Shown here: in pieces, positions 44,039 through 54,176 of the stretch
How positions within the stretch are numbered: position 1 is the first letter of the stretch
Layout: each line of letters begins with the position of its first letter
NCBI GenBank assembly: GCA_017452265.1
Contig: JAFTMS010000019.1
Coordinates: 1-64,000 of the forward strand
DNA length: 64,000 bases
Direction: 5' to 3'
DNA from: Bacteroidales bacterium
Lineage (GTDB): Bacteria > Bacteroidota > Bacteroidia > Bacteroidales > UBA932
Program-made: the position numbers and the translations under genes
The notes under the pieces: model-generated
Told to the model about the DNA's origin: nothing
Databases searched by the model: none
Seen by the model: the letters and a program-made list of their open reading frames with translations, nothing else

Positions 44039-46987
44039 TTATTCGTCACGTGCTCCGGCGTTGGCGAAGAGCTGCGGATCCACGTCAAAGACGAACGGCT
44101 CGTAGCAGTTGCCTTCGAGATCCTGACATACGACATAAACGCGGTCGATGACTTCAGACGTGCTTCCGATAGCCTGCGGCTGTCTCACGTCCACTGGCTT
44201 GCCGTCATTGATGTTTCTGACCTGATTTATCGTGACCGTATATGCATTTTCTCCTGAGCCGAAAGTCCTTTCGTTCTTGAGATTTTCCTTGCAGTCACAC
44301 ATCTTGTCATGGAATTCCTCACTTGCCCAGATCACAACGTTTCCGAAGAGTGGATTTCCGTGCTCATGGTGGTAGAGTTCATATCCGTGCGGATATCCCA
44401 GAGTAATCCATGCTTGCTCATCCACAAGCTTGTCAGAATCCCTCGGGAGATCCACATACTGGATTATCTTCACTATCTTTTCCTCGACTGTAAGAACCTT
44501 CGTGGCATCACCTTCGTTCAGATATGAATCTGTTCCGCAAAGCACATATGCAGTAAAGCCTGACGGCACAGTGATATTGAATCCGTACTGGCCAGACATC
44601 TGACCGACTGCTGCATAGAACTTCTCCGGCATGAATTCAACGACAGGCTTTGCCGCAGCCCAATCTGCCGCAGAGGAGAAGACAACTTCTCCGATTGCAA
44701 CCGCCCTTGGCACAAAACGGAATTCTTTTGCCTTCGAAAGGCCGCCATCCGCATCCTTAGCCATAGCCACGATCACATGCTCGACATCCATCTCAAGATC
44801 CTTCATAGTGATCTGGCCGTCAACAATCGGATAATCCTCCATCACCGACGTGATTCTGTACAGGTCTCTGTTCAGATAGATGTACTGCTGGGCAGTCTCC
44901 ACACTGCCTCCCATGTAATTGCTGCTCTTCCAGGTGTTGTCCGATGTCCTTCCGATCCAGTAGACAAATCCGACTGCATCCTTTGCGGATATATTCAGAA
45001 CCACATTGTTCGGATCATTCTTGGCAAGAGACACCTCAACAGACAGGTTGTTATAAGCGATTTCGGTCGTCCTGCAGTCCAGAGTCAGGACATCTCCATA
45101 CTTTCCGTCTGAATCAGACGCCACAGCAAAGAGCACATAATCCGTAGAAGGCTTCGTCTTGGAGATTGTTTCCGAAGCTTTTGCATTTACCGATTCTGCC
45201 TTCACAGAAAGTCCGTTCTCGAAAAGATACATGGCTCTGCTCTCGTTGTCAGCATACTTCGAAGCTGCCGATGAAGTCAGATATGCATAATATATTGTCT
45301 CGGCTCCCGCAGCAGTAAGAGGAATTTCCACGTCCAAAGCAGTTGCATTGACATCCCCTGCCTCGACCTTCACGGATCCGCCGGCTGTAAGATTCAGCGT
45401 CGAAAACTCGCGCACGACCACATCGTCCTGCGTATACGTACGTCCTTCCTCAGCCACTGCAAGCCATGCTACATATGATGTTGCCTGTTCTGCCGTAACT
45501 CCTGCAAAGGAGAACACCGAGCCATCATACGACATAGGGGATGTCTTTGCAGTATAATATCCCGGGTTATTAAGATTATAGACGATATCCTCCAACATAT
45601 ATTCAGCCGCAGGGATGAGACCGACAAAGTATGAATCCACACCCTGAAGGTCCATAGTAAGCTGCGCATCACGGAAACTTTCGTTGCCGACCTCGAACGA
45701 TACTGAAGAATATGCGAATTCCGTCTTCACGAACGTTCCTTTTTCAAGGTAGTATCCGGCATCTGTCGAATTGTAATAATAGAGAGCCGGTATAGCCCAG
45801 AACACATATTTTTCTCCAGGCACGAGCTCCTGTCCGGCAATTTCCTCAAGTGAAACGTCTGACAGGTCGTGATCTGCCACTCCGTAACCTGCCGGATAGT
45901 CGTATTCCATAAGCAGGCCTTCCGCTACGGCAAATATCGCGTCTTCGTCATAATCTGCAGCAGGGCATACGCCATAGACAAATTTCTGCAGGCCATTGTA
46001 CATCTCAACGGAAGCATTGCCGAATACCACAGAGAATGACCTGAAAGGACACGTCGAAACGAAGAGCTTTGCCACAGTAGCCTTTCCGCCTTCAAGCACA
46101 GCAACGACCTTAAGTTCGCCTTCAGCGGCAGCAACTCCGCCCGCCACGAGTTCGGCAGAAGGAGCGGTTATATCGAAATACTTGGCACCCATATAGATAT
46201 CCTCATATTCCTTCACCCGCCATCCGTCCGGAATCTGAAGCACATAGTCCACTACGCCACGTGCATCGATCTGCACCCTCTCGGTAAGCCCGTTTGCGAC
46301 AAAATAGTCGCTGATGATTTCAGAACCGCCGAATCCGACGCCGGAAATCACGAAATGGAATCCACATGCACCGTCAACGGTCACAGTGAAGGTCATGTCA
46401 TCACCGAAAGTGAATGTAACCGCATAAAGTTCTCCCGTGAGCGGATCTTTGTGAAGCTCATAGTCCGAAAATACGGAATTGCCCGACATCGGATACTCGA
46501 CTCCTCCGATGACTATATACGTATCACCGTCCTTTTCAATCACTTCGGGAGTATCGGCATCGACCGGTATAGGATTACCGTCCTCGTCATGGAACAGCTG
46601 CTTCGAGCCATCTTCAGCGATATAGCCCCAGTAAGCCACTCCGTCACTGAGCGTTATGCATGTAACGAAAGACCGCATGTCCCGCTCCGGAAGAAGCTGG
46701 AAAGAATACTCATAGCCGGCCTGATTGACCATTGTCACGGTCGATATGCCTGTCGAGGCATCTGTCGAAAAATCAGAGATGAGAAGCTTGCCTCGGAGCA
46801 TTTCCTTCAGGGCCTGCATTTCAGCATTCAAATTCTTCTCAAGCTCATACACCTTGTCGACGAGGATATCTATCTGTTCACGAAGTTCTGAGTCGTCATA
46901 CTTGCAGGAAACTGCAGCCAGACCAGCTACCGACATAAGAAGAATCCCCTTGGAAAGGCGTCCCACGATGTTTTTCAATAATTTCAT
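44039..46987 (-). CDS. Large surface lipoprotein, DUF4988-like N-terminus, 982 aa
   Basis: A lipoprotein signal (LMSVAGLAAVSCKYDD) leads into a coiled coil (residues about 30-65: ELREQIDILVDKVYELEKNL...). That start resembles DUF4988 of Bacteroidales surface proteins. The remainder is a chain of beta-rich, Fn3/Ig-like segments with many Tyr and Asp, without repeats strong enough to number. No catalytic motif is seen. It follows the S41 peptidase gene by 23 bases and should be on the same transcript. An adhesin or ligand-binding role is possible but not shown. Confidence 0.7.
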   Translation of the reverse strand: MKLLKNIVGRLSKGILLMSVAGLAAVSCKYDDSELREQIDILVDKVYELEKNLNAEMQALKEMLRGKLLISDFSTDASTGISTVTMVNQAGYEYSFQLLPERDMRSFVTCITLSDGVAYWGYIAEDGSKQLFHDEDGNPIPVDADTPEVIEKDGDTYIVIGGVEYPMSGNSVFSDYELHKDPLTGELYAVTFTFGDDMTFTVTVDGACGFHFVISGVGFGGSEIISDYFVANGLTERVQIDARGVVDYVLQIPDGWRVKEYEDIYMGAKYFDITAPSAELVAGGVAAAEGELKVVAVLEGGKATVAKLFVSTCPFRSFSVVFGNASVEMYNGLQKFVYGVCPAADYDEDAIFAVAEGLLMEYDYPAGYGVADHDLSDVSLEEIAGQELVPGEKYVFWAIPALYYYNSTDAGYYLEKGTFVKTEFAYSSVSFEVGNESFRDAQLTMDLQGVDSYFVGLIPAAEYMLEDIVYNLNNPGYYTAKTSPMSYDGSVFSFAGVTAEQATSYVAWLAVAEEGRTYTQDDVVVREFSTLNLTAGGSVKVEAGDVNATALDVEIPLTAAGAETIYYAYLTSSAASKYADNESRAMYLFENGLSVKAESVNAKASETISKTKPSTDYVLFAVASDSDGKYGDVLTLDCRTTEIAYNNLSVEVSLAKNDPNNVVLNISAKDAVGFVYWIGRTSDNTWKSSNYMGGSVETAQQYIYLNRDLYRITSVMEDYPIVDGQITMKDLEMDVEHVIVAMAKDADGGLSKAKEFRFVPRAVAIGEVVFSSAADWAAAKPVVEFMPEKFYAAVGQMSGQYGFNITVPSGFTAYVLCGTDSYLNEGDATKVLTVEEKIVKIIQYVDLPRDSDKLVDEQAWITLGYPHGYELYHHEHGNPLFGNVVIWASEEFHDKMCDCKENLKNERTFGSGENAYTVTINQVRNINDGKPVDVRQPQAIGSTSEVIDRVYVVCQDLEGNCYEPFVFDVDPQLFANAGARDE

Positions 46988-47010
46988 ATCTTTATCTGTT
47001 AGTTGTTTGT

Positions 47011-48837
47011 TCAGAAAATAAGGTTTCCCGTCCTGCCGGGTTCTGCAACAGGAGGATAGAAGTCTACGGGTTCAGGCACAGATGCTCCGGCCGTGGCCTT
47101 TGTCGGTGTCTCCTTCCACCTTGTCTTGCCGGTGATATCGCAATATGCCCACTGGAGGGCGATATTGAAGTCCATATTGCCCCAGTCCGAGAACGAATAA
47201 GGGAATACGTTGTCCGCGTCATCATCTGTATAGGTGTTATCGTTATTGACATACTCGTCAGGCTGCATACCGAAGCCATAGTCACCGTAATCCTTGGCGT
47301 TCCTCACATAGAACGTCACCGGAGAGAACTGGAAGCGGCGGCCGTTGCAGTCCTTTTCGCTCACGACCATGCCCACGTTCTTGCCTTCGGTATTGCATCC
47401 TATCATCTTCACAGGGAAGTCGATGCCCTTGAGCGAATTGATTACAAGTTCCGCAGCAGAAGCGGTATTGTATGAGCAGATTACATACAGGCGGTCCAGA
47501 CCGAGATCGGTCGGTTTTCCGAGCGGATCAGTGTCGTTGTTGTAGCCATAGCTGAACGTCCAGTTCTCCGTTCTGCCATCATTATACACCACCTTCGTGA
47601 AGGTCTTGTCACCGTTAGCCTCGCCGGCAATGCAACCTGAAAGCCAGCGGCTCTGAGCCACAGCACCTCCCGCGTTGAAGCGGAGATCCAGAATAAGGTC
47701 AGTGATGTCGGCAGCGACGAACTCATCTATCGTTGTCTTGAGTATGTCCTGGGAATTGAGGTCGAAGGATTCGTACACGAGATAGCCTATCCTCACTGCC
47801 TCATTGTCCGCATCGGACAGAACCGAAGCGTGAAGAACAGGATCATACACATGGGAAGCAGTGACAGCAATGTCGGAATCATACGGATTGAGTGCATAGC
47901 CGCCTTGCCCGTTTTCTTCATAGCGGAGGAACGAGAACCGGTATGAGCCGGACGGATTCGCATACAGGCTCGTCATGTAGCTCCTGTAGTTCGCTGTCGT
48001 AAGACGCGTACCGTTCACGGCATATATTATGTCTCCTCTACGTATGCCGGCTGCTTCAGCAGGAGAGCCTCTGCGCACGAATCCCGGCGCGAGTCCCATG
48101 TCTGTGGAGCCTTCCGCAAGAGCCGTCGAGATGAACGGGCCAAAGCCGAGACTGTTCACCTCGGAAGCCTTCGTACCTATCTGTATTTCAACGATATTTG
48201 TATATATGAACCTTTCTCCGGCATTTGACTGCGAAGAACGGAAATAGCCTCCGTCCTCCACATTCACATCGCCGAGACTGAGAAGATGGCGGTCCAGAAA
48301 CTCTGTATAGCTGACGGTCAGGTCTGGTTCCCGGGCATTGTACGCTTCTGCAAAGAGATAGTCCTTCTTGAGGATTTCATGCATGTACGTATTCAAGGCA
48401 GTGTTCAGTTCCGCATCCGCACTTGTACCCGAAGCGGCCTGAGCCAGCGTTGCTACGCACCGGGCATCATATCCTTCGACCGTGATCCAAAGCTCCACAA
48501 ACCTTTCTTCCGCAGTGTCGTTCTTCTCGAAGTCCATCCTTACGGTCGCGTTCTTCTTCGCTTCTCCCGAAGCCGTCGAAGCAATCAGAGACACCCAGTC
48601 CTCGTCCTCTTGAGTATTCTTCACAAGTGAAGCCGTCCACGGAGCGGAAGCATCGAACTTCACGGACACTGTGGCTCCCCTGTACGAAACCGCCTTCTCA
48701 AGATACTGGCTTGTCACGTTTTCAATGCCTGCTGACGGTTCTTCACCGCCTCTGTCAGGCTCCTTCTCAGAACAGGAGACGACCGTTGCGATCGCAACGG
48801 TCATCATAAGAAGTCCTTTGAATATATGCCGCTTCAT
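47011..48837 (-). CDS. S41-family peptidase lipoprotein with BACON and PDZ domains, 608 aa
   Basis: After a lipoprotein signal (MTVAIATVVSCSEKE) comes a BACON-like beta domain (about 35-135, ending ATLAQAASG). A helical spacer, a PDZ domain (about 250-305: GLAPGFVRRGSPAEAAGIRRG) and the S41 catalytic domain follow. The last shows LDLRFNAGGAV and YNTASAAELVINS, in which the Ser before AAE is the probable nucleophile. Such peptidases process or degrade envelope proteins. An in-frame TTG at 48846 exists, but the ATG at 48837 is preferred. It sits 17 bases after the fumarase gene and before the large lipoprotein. Confidence 0.88.
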   Translation of the reverse strand: MKRHIFKGLLMMTVAIATVVSCSEKEPDRGGEEPSAGIENVTSQYLEKAVSYRGATVSVKFDASAPWTASLVKNTQEDEDWVSLIASTASGEAKKNATVRMDFEKNDTAEERFVELWITVEGYDARCVATLAQAASGTSADAELNTALNTYMHEILKKDYLFAEAYNAREPDLTVSYTEFLDRHLLSLGDVNVEDGGYFRSSQSNAGERFIYTNIVEIQIGTKASEVNSLGFGPFISTALAEGSTDMGLAPGFVRRGSPAEAAGIRRGDIIYAVNGTRLTTANYRSYMTSLYANPSGSYRFSFLRYEENGQGGYALNPYDSDIAVTASHVYDPVLHASVLSDADNEAVRIGYLVYESFDLNSQDILKTTIDEFVAADITDLILDLRFNAGGAVAQSRWLSGCIAGEANGDKTFTKVVYNDGRTENWTFSYGYNNDTDPLGKPTDLGLDRLYVICSYNTASAAELVINSLKGIDFPVKMIGCNTEGKNVGMVVSEKDCNGRRFQFSPVTFYVRNAKDYGDYGFGMQPDEYVNNDNTYTDDDADNVFPYSFSDWGNMDFNIALQWAYCDITGKTRWKETPTKATAGASVPEPVDFYPPVAEPGRTGNLIF

Positions 48838-48854
48838 CTTCTTCAACAGGATGT

Positions 48855-50474
48855 TTACAGGCCGAGCTTCTTGAAGAAGTCGTTGCCCTTGTCGTCCACG
48901 AGGATGAATGCAGGGAAGTCCTCCACATGGATCTTCCAGATCGCCTCCATTCCGAGTTCAGGATACTCGACGCACTCGATGCTCTTGATGTTGTTCTGGG
49001 CGAGGATTGCCGCAGGACCTCCGATCGAGCCGAGGTAGAATCCGCCATACTTCCGGCAGGCATCAGTCACCTGCTGGCTTCTGTTGCCCTTTGCAAGCAT
49101 GATCATGCTGCCGCCATGGCTCTGGAAGAGATCCACATACGAGTCCATACGGCCTGCAGTAGTAGGGCCCATGGAGCCGCAAGGCATTCCGGCAGGAGTC
49201 TTTGCCGGGCCGGCATAATAAATAGGATGATCCTTGAGATACTGAGGCATCTCCTCTCCCCTGTCGAGACGCTCCTTGATCTTTGCGTGAGCGATATCAC
49301 GGCCGACGATGATGGTACCGTTGAGGCTCAGACGAGTCGATACAGGATATTTGGTGAGCTCAGCAAGGATGTCCTTCATCGGCTGGTCGAGGTTTATCTT
49401 CACAGCCTCGCCCTCGCCAGCCTGACGGAGTTCCTCAGGGATGAGGCGTGCAGGATTGTCGTCGAGCTTCTCGATCCAGATACCGTCCTTGTTGATCTTC
49501 GCCTTGATGTTGCGGTCTGCCGAGCAGCTCACGCCCAGACCGACAGGGCAGCTTGCTCCGTGGCGCGGGAGACGGATGATGCGTACGTCATGTGCGAAAT
49601 ACTTGCCGCCGAACTGCGCTCCGAGGCCGATCTTGTGTGCTTCTTCGAGAACGAGCTTTTCGAGCTCGACATCGCGGAATGCGCGTCCTGTCTCGTCACC
49701 TGTCGTTGGAAGGTTGTCGTAGAACTTGGTTGAAGCGAGCTTAACTGTAAGGAGGTTCTTCTCAGCTGAAGTACCGCCGATCACGAATGCGATGTGATAT
49801 GGTGGACATGCTGCCGTTCCGAGGGTCTTCATCTTTGCAACGAGGAACGGAACGAGGGTCTGAGGATTCAGGATGGCCTTTGTCTCCTGGTAGAGATAAG
49901 TCTTGTTGGCTGATCCGCCGCCCTTAGTCACGCAAAGGAAGTGATACTCGGCACCGTGAGCAGCCTCGATGTCGATCTGTGCCGGAAGGTTGCACTTTGT
50001 ATTCACCTCCTCGTACATAGTAAGAGGCGCATTCTGCGAATAACGGAGGTTCTCCTCAGTATAAGTCTTATATACTCCGAGTGAAAGAGCCTCTTCGTCG
50101 CAGCAGCCTGTCCACACCTGCTGTCCTTTCTCGCCGTGGATGATGGCAGTACCTGTATCCTGGCAGAACGGAAGCTTGCCCTTGCATGCCACCTCTGCAT
50201 TGCGCAGGAACGTCAGAGCCACATACTTGTCATTCTCTGAAGCCTCCGGATCCTGGAGAATCTTCGCCACCATCTCGTTGTGCTCCGGACGAAGCATGAA
50301 CGAGACATCACGGAAAGCCGTATTGGCCATTACGGTAAGACCTTCCTTTGCAATCTTCAGGATCTCATGTCCCTCGAAGTCGCCTGTGCTCACATACTGT
50401 TCCGAACCCGGAATCTTGTAGTATTCAGTCTTGTCCTCGCCAAGCTGAAACATAGGTGCATATTTGAATTCCAT
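48855..50474 (-). CDS. Class I (iron-sulfur) fumarate hydratase, 539 aa
   Basis: Converts fumarate and malate in the reductive branch of the citrate cycle, central to succinate formation in Bacteroidales. The class I form is shown by length and by cluster-ligand contexts [20 protein letters not shown] and [17 protein letters not shown]. The C-terminal beta domain has [23 protein letters not shown], broken at conserved Gly, and [15 protein letters not shown]. The enzyme is oxygen-sensitive, fitting an anaerobe. It has a full promoter at 50514-50544. Confidence 0.95.
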   Translation of the reverse strand: MEFKYAPMFQLGEDKTEYYKIPGSEQYVSTGDFEGHEILKIAKEGLTVMANTAFRDVSFMLRPEHNEMVAKILQDPEASENDKYVALTFLRNAEVACKGKLPFCQDTGTAIIHGEKGQQVWTGCCDEEALSLGVYKTYTEENLRYSQNAPLTMYEEVNTKCNLPAQIDIEAAHGAEYHFLCVTKGGGSANKTYLYQETKAILNPQTLVPFLVAKMKTLGTAACPPYHIAFVIGGTSAEKNLLTVKLASTKFYDNLPTTGDETGRAFRDVELEKLVLEEAHKIGLGAQFGGKYFAHDVRIIRLPRHGASCPVGLGVSCSADRNIKAKINKDGIWIEKLDDNPARLIPEELRQAGEGEAVKINLDQPMKDILAELTKYPVSTRLSLNGTIIVGRDIAHAKIKERLDRGEEMPQYLKDHPIYYAGPAKTPAGMPCGSMGPTTAGRMDSYVDLFQSHGGSMIMLAKGNRSQQVTDACRKYGGFYLGSIGGPAAILAQNNIKSIECVEYPELGMEAIWKIHVEDFPAFILVDDKGNDFFKKLGL

Positions 50475-50513
50475 CTTATTATATTATTTACAATCATTCT
50501 CATCAAAATCAGG

Positions 50514-50544
50514 CAAATATAATAAGAAGTCACATAAAAACCAA
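50514..50544 (-). promoter_or_regulatory. Promoter of the fumarase gene
   Basis: Minus strand TTG at 50544-50542 and TATATTTG at 50521-50514 are 20 nt apart. The leader to the ATG at 50474 is about 35 nt. Confidence 0.7.
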
Positions 50545-50554
50545 TGATAATGAT

Positions 50555-51832
50555 TTAATTCTGCCACCAGTCGCGGCTATGACGGAAAATCCTGCGGCCT
50601 TCGGTGCGTCCCCCCTTCTTCAGGAACGGGATCTGGTAGCCGACACCGAATTCGATGAACTCGCAGATGTGCATATGCGTTTTGGCAAGGGCCTGCACGT
50701 ACAGATTGTCATAGATACGGTATCTGAGGCCGAAGCGGATATAGTGGAAGGCCTCTTCAGTACCAGCACCGTCAGACCTGTAGAACAGCGGGCGCGGGCC
50801 GTAACCGTATATCGGATTATCGTTGGCATATAGGTTGCGGACAGGATTTATGACATATATGCCCCAGTCCACCAACGCAGTGACATCACCGAACTTGAAT
50901 TCATTGTTCAATGCAAGGCCGACACGCAGTCTGTCTGCCGGGTTTTCCGTCTTGCGGTACATGCCTCTGTTCGTTTCAGGATTTCCTATGGCATCGTTAT
51001 AGAACGCATCAACTCCGACACCTATTCCGTGCCAGTTGCATGTGCTGAATATTCCTCCGACATGGAGCGTCGATATGAGGAACTTTCGTCCGTCGCTCTG
51101 ATCGGCCGCATGTGCCCCTCCCGATGCAGTGACGTTAATGCTCCATCTGTACGGCATGTCCGGGAACTGCACCGGCTGTCTTTCGCCATCTTCCTCAGGA
51201 TTGAGTGTCGCCACCAGACCTATACCGCCATACAGCACGTTCGCACCCTTGTTCGGCTCTACCGTACGGCCATTGCTGATGTGGTAGAAGCCGAATTCTC
51301 CGTTGATGCAGAGGTTGCGCGTTATCGGGAACTCAAGGTTCAGTCCGCCGCTGAGATATGCATTCACATGGCTGCCGAACGTCTTGTTTCTGTATATTTC
51401 GTCAGCTGTGGTATAATACGTTTCGTTGACTGCCGCCAGACCTGCAGCCAGCTTCACCTTCAGATGGAAATGCTCGGATCGGAAGCCGTTGAGCATGATG
51501 TACGGATACATCGCGATGCCTTTCCCCATTATCCCGTCACCGAAATCGAGGTAGGAGACACCCAGACCGACTGTGGGGTCGTTCAGATACTGCTGCCATG
51601 GACGCTGCCTTGATGAAGGGAATTCGATTCCTATATTGAGTCCCGTCGGAGCGCTCGGATCTATATCCCTGATATTGCTGCTGGCGCTGACATAGCCTCC
51701 CATATATGCCTGAGCCTTAATGGAAAACCTGTCATTACCCGATTTTTGTGTGCTGCTGTTCTCTGCCGAAAGGCTTTGTGTGCAGAATGCTGCCGTCATC
51801 AGCAGCAGAAAGATAAAGATTCTTCTCTTCAA
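50555..51832 (-). CDS. PagL/acyloxyacyl hydrolase-like outer membrane protein, 425 aa
   Basis: A signal peptide (residues 1-23) is followed by two beta-rich halves. The first carries GFYHISNGRTVEPNKGANVLY, broken here at Gly; H184 and S186 match the His-Ser of lipid A 3-O-deacylase PagL. The expected Glu is less certain (E192 is closer than in PagL). If active it would remove an acyl chain from lipid A in the outer membrane. The second half (about 230-425) is another barrel-like region, making it larger than PagL. The only plausible start is TTG at 51832. A promoter lies at 51868-51899. Confidence 0.72.
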   Translation of the reverse strand: MKRRIFIFLLLMTAAFCTQSLSAENSSTQKSGNDRFSIKAQAYMGGYVSASSNIRDIDPSAPTGLNIGIEFPSSRQRPWQQYLNDPTVGLGVSYLDFGDGIMGKGIAMYPYIMLNGFRSEHFHLKVKLAAGLAAVNETYYTTADEIYRNKTFGSHVNAYLSGGLNLEFPITRNLCINGEFGFYHISNGRTVEPNKGANVLYGGIGLVATLNPEEDGERQPVQFPDMPYRWSINVTASGGAHAADQSDGRKFLISTLHVGGIFSTCNWHGIGVGVDAFYNDAIGNPETNRGMYRKTENPADRLRVGLALNNEFKFGDVTALVDWGIYVINPVRNLYANDNPIYGYGPRPLFYRSDGAGTEEAFHYIRFGLRYRIYDNLYVQALAKTHMHICEFIEFGVGYQIPFLKKGGRTEGRRIFRHSRDWWQN

Positions 51833-51867
51833 TTGTCCTGTCTCTTAAAATTCCGCCACTATAGATG

Positions 51868-51899
51868 CAAAGTCATGGGCAAACGTTGCATCGGGCAAA
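51868..51899 (-). promoter_or_regulatory. Promoter of the PagL-like gene
   Basis: Minus strand TTTG at 51899-51896 and TGACTTTG at 51875-51868 are 20 nt apart. The -7 element departs from TAxxTTTG at the second base. The leader to the TTG start is about 30 nt. Confidence 0.55.
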
Positions 51900-51917
51900 A
51901 TCTCAGATTGCCACGGA

Positions 51918-53030
51918 CTACTTGCTGTTCTCCATCAGGAAGACCTTCATGAAGTCGTTCAGGTCGCCGTCCAGGACACCCTGTGTATCCGACGTTTCGT
52001 GGCCCGTACGCAGGTCCTTCACCATCTTGTAGGGATGCAGGACATAGCTACGGATCTGCGAGCCCCACTCAATCTTCTTCTTCTGCCCTTCAAGCTCCGC
52101 CTGCTTTTCCTGACGTTTCTTCAATTCGATATCATAGAGCCGCGACTTTAGGATACGCAGGGCATTCTGCCTGTTGTCCAGCTGCGAACGCGTCTCCGTA
52201 TTCTCCACCACGATACCGCTCGGAATATGCCTCACACGCACACCGGTCTCCACCTTGTTCACATTCTGTCCGCCGGCTCCGCTCGAACGGTACGTATCCC
52301 ACTCAAGATCAGCAGGATTTATTTCGATTTCTATCGTATCGTCCACAAGAGGATATACAAACACCGACGAGAACGTCGTCTGACGCTTTCCCTGAGCATT
52401 GAACGGAGATATGCGCACAAGGCGGTGCACACCGCTTTCAGCCTTGAGATAGCCGAATGCATAATCTCCCTCGAACTGCATTGTCACGGACTTTATGCCG
52501 GCATCCTCGCCCTCCAGCTCGTCCGTCACAGTGACCTTATAGCCGTTGCGCTCTCCCCAGCGCATGTACATACGCATAAGCATTGCAGACCAGTCGTTAG
52601 CCTCAGTACCACCGGCTCCCGAATTTATCGTAAGCACGGCACCGAGGCTGTCGCCTTCCTCTCCGAGCATATTCCTTAGCTCCAGCGCCTCCACATCCGC
52701 CAGCACCGACCTGTATGCCTCGTCAAGCTCGGCCACCTCATCCGTCACCTCCTCGTCCCCGGCACCGGAAAGGCTTTCCTTTGCAAAATCATACAGCACA
52801 TTCAGATCCTCCACACCAGCAGCAGCCTTGTCATACCCGTTCACCCAGAACTTCACTCCCGCGAGTTCCTTCAGGAACTTCTCCGCCTCCTTAGGGTCGT
52901 CCCAGAAATCCGGAGCCACAGTCCTTTCCTGCCTGCTCTCCACCTCCGCACGTTTTCCGTCTATATCTATGCAACGTCCCAAAGTGTCCACACGCTGCTG
53001 CAAAACCTTGATCTGCTCTGTCGTTATCAT
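51918..53030 (-). CDS. prfB: Peptide chain release factor 2, 370 aa, without frameshift site
   Basis: RF2 ends translation at UGA and UAA. The SPF tripeptide for stop recognition is in VRISPFNAQGKR and the GGQ loop in SSGAGGQNVNKVET. Many bacteria make RF2 through a programmed +1 frameshift at CUU-UGA near codon 25. Here the frame is open through that region, which reads TLGRCIDIDGKRAEVE, so the autoregulatory frameshift is absent. A -7 element TATATTTG lies 21 bases upstream of the ATG. Confidence 0.96.
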   Translation of the reverse strand: MITTEQIKVLQQRVDTLGRCIDIDGKRAEVESRQERTVAPDFWDDPKEAEKFLKELAGVKFWVNGYDKAAAGVEDLNVLYDFAKESLSGAGDEEVTDEVAELDEAYRSVLADVEALELRNMLGEEGDSLGAVLTINSGAGGTEANDWSAMLMRMYMRWGERNGYKVTVTDELEGEDAGIKSVTMQFEGDYAFGYLKAESGVHRLVRISPFNAQGKRQTTFSSVFVYPLVDDTIEIEINPADLEWDTYRSSGAGGQNVNKVETGVRVRHIPSGIVVENTETRSQLDNRQNALRILKSRLYDIELKKRQEKQAELEGQKKKIEWGSQIRSYVLHPYKMVKDLRTGHETSDTQGVLDGDLNDFMKVFLMENSK

Positions 53031-53050
53031 GTAGTCTAAATTAAATCATG

Positions 53051-53058
53051 CAAATATA
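53051..53058 (-). promoter_or_regulatory. -7 element of prfB
   Basis: TATATTTG on the minus strand in the 36-bp gap between asnA and prfB, placing the start of prfB mRNA about 15 nt before the ATG. Confidence 0.6.
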
Positions 53059-53066
53059 CGCATTTT

Positions 53067-54104
53067 TTACATCAGTTCCATATCGTGCTCCCTGCACAGG
53101 CGCCTCATATCCTCCGGCCACACGCTGCTCTGGATTTCGCCGATATGGGCCTTCCTCAGCAGGAACATGCACAGACGGGACTGGCCGATTCCTCCGCCGA
53201 TCGTGTACGGAAGTTCCCCGGCGAGAAGCATCCTGTGGTACATCAGTCCTTCCTTCCACTGTTCTCCACGCAGCTCAAGCTGCCGGCGCAGAGCCTCCGC
53301 ATCCACACGTATGCCCATGCTCGACACCTCGAAAGCGCTCTCTATAACAGGATTCCACAGCAGCAGATCACCGTTCAGACCGGCATACCCTTCCGCCGTC
53401 ACCGTGCTCCAGTCGTCATAGTCCGCCGCTCTCCCGTCGTGAGGCTTTCCGTCCGACAGCGGCCCGCCTATTCCCATGACAAACACGGCCTTATGCTCCT
53501 TTGCCACGGCATTTTCCCTCTCCTTCGCGGTCATCCCGGGATACATCTTCAGCAGTTCCTCCGCATGGACAAAGAAGATTTCCTCCGGAAGAACCGGCTC
53601 TATCTGCGGGAACTCCACATACAGCTTGTTCTCCGTCACCTTTATGGCCTCATAGATCCGGCGCACCGTCTTCTTCAGGAAATCCTCGTTGCGCTGCTCC
53701 CTGGCGATGACCTTCTCCCAGTCCCACTGATCCACATATATCGAATGGATATTGTCCAGCTCCTCGTCCGGCCTCAGGGCGTTCATGTCCGTGTATATGC
53801 CCCTGCCCGGCTTCACGCCCATCTGAGCAAGCTTCACACGCTTCCATTTGGCAAGCGAATGCACCACCTCCGCACGGCTATCGTCCATATCCCTTATCGG
53901 GAATGCGACGGGACGTTCCACACCATTGAGGTCGTCATTCAGACCGGTTCCGCTGAGGACGACCATCGGAGCCGTCACCCTGAGCAGGGCAAGCTGGGCG
54001 GAAAGATTATCCTGAAACATATCCTTTACGGCCTTGATGGCCCTCTCCGTGTCTTCGGCGCTGCCGAGGATATTGCGGTAGCCCTTGGGGATCTGAAGCG
54101 GCAT
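53067..54104 (-). CDS. asnA: Aspartate-ammonia ligase AsnA, 345 aa
   Basis: Makes asparagine from aspartate, ammonia and ATP. The sequence follows the AsnA family throughout. The landmarks are ALLRVTAPMVVLSGTGLNDD, VERPVAFPI, KWKRVKLAQMGVKPGRGIYTDMNALR (broken at Gly), SIYVDQWDWEKVI, then LPYTIGGGIGQSRLCMFLLRK, the class II synthetase-like motif 3. Length is near the usual 330-345. It is divergent from murI and its -7 element overlaps the murI promoter region. Confidence 0.95.
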   Translation of the reverse strand: MPLQIPKGYRNILGSAEDTERAIKAVKDMFQDNLSAQLALLRVTAPMVVLSGTGLNDDLNGVERPVAFPIRDMDDSRAEVVHSLAKWKRVKLAQMGVKPGRGIYTDMNALRPDEELDNIHSIYVDQWDWEKVIAREQRNEDFLKKTVRRIYEAIKVTENKLYVEFPQIEPVLPEEIFFVHAEELLKMYPGMTAKERENAVAKEHKAVFVMGIGGPLSDGKPHDGRAADYDDWSTVTAEGYAGLNGDLLLWNPVIESAFEVSSMGIRVDAEALRRQLELRGEQWKEGLMYHRMLLAGELPYTIGGGIGQSRLCMFLLRKAHIGEIQSSVWPEDMRRLCREHDMELM

Positions 54105-54127
54105 GACATTCGTTTTATGACAAAGTG

Positions 54128-54155
54128 CAAATATAGCAAAGATTCATTATCTTTG
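54128..54155. promoter_or_regulatory. Overlapping divergent -7 elements of asnA and murI
   Basis: Minus strand TATATTTG at 54135-54128 serves asnA (24 bases to ATG). Plus strand TATCTTTG at 54148-54155 serves murI (22 bases to ATG). The two are only 12 bases apart, so polymerases would compete. Confidence 0.7.
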
Positions 54156-54176
54156 CATCGCTTTATCGCTAAAGGT

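Noticed and set aside
44039-46987. Glycan lyase or adhesin assignment for the 982-aa lipoprotein
   Set aside because: No catalytic motif or defined adhesin repeat is visible; only the lipobox, coiled coil and beta-rich body can be supported.
53085-54176. Upstream extension of murI
   Set aside because: The extension is antisense to asnA and lies before the murI promoter; the family start is at 54177.
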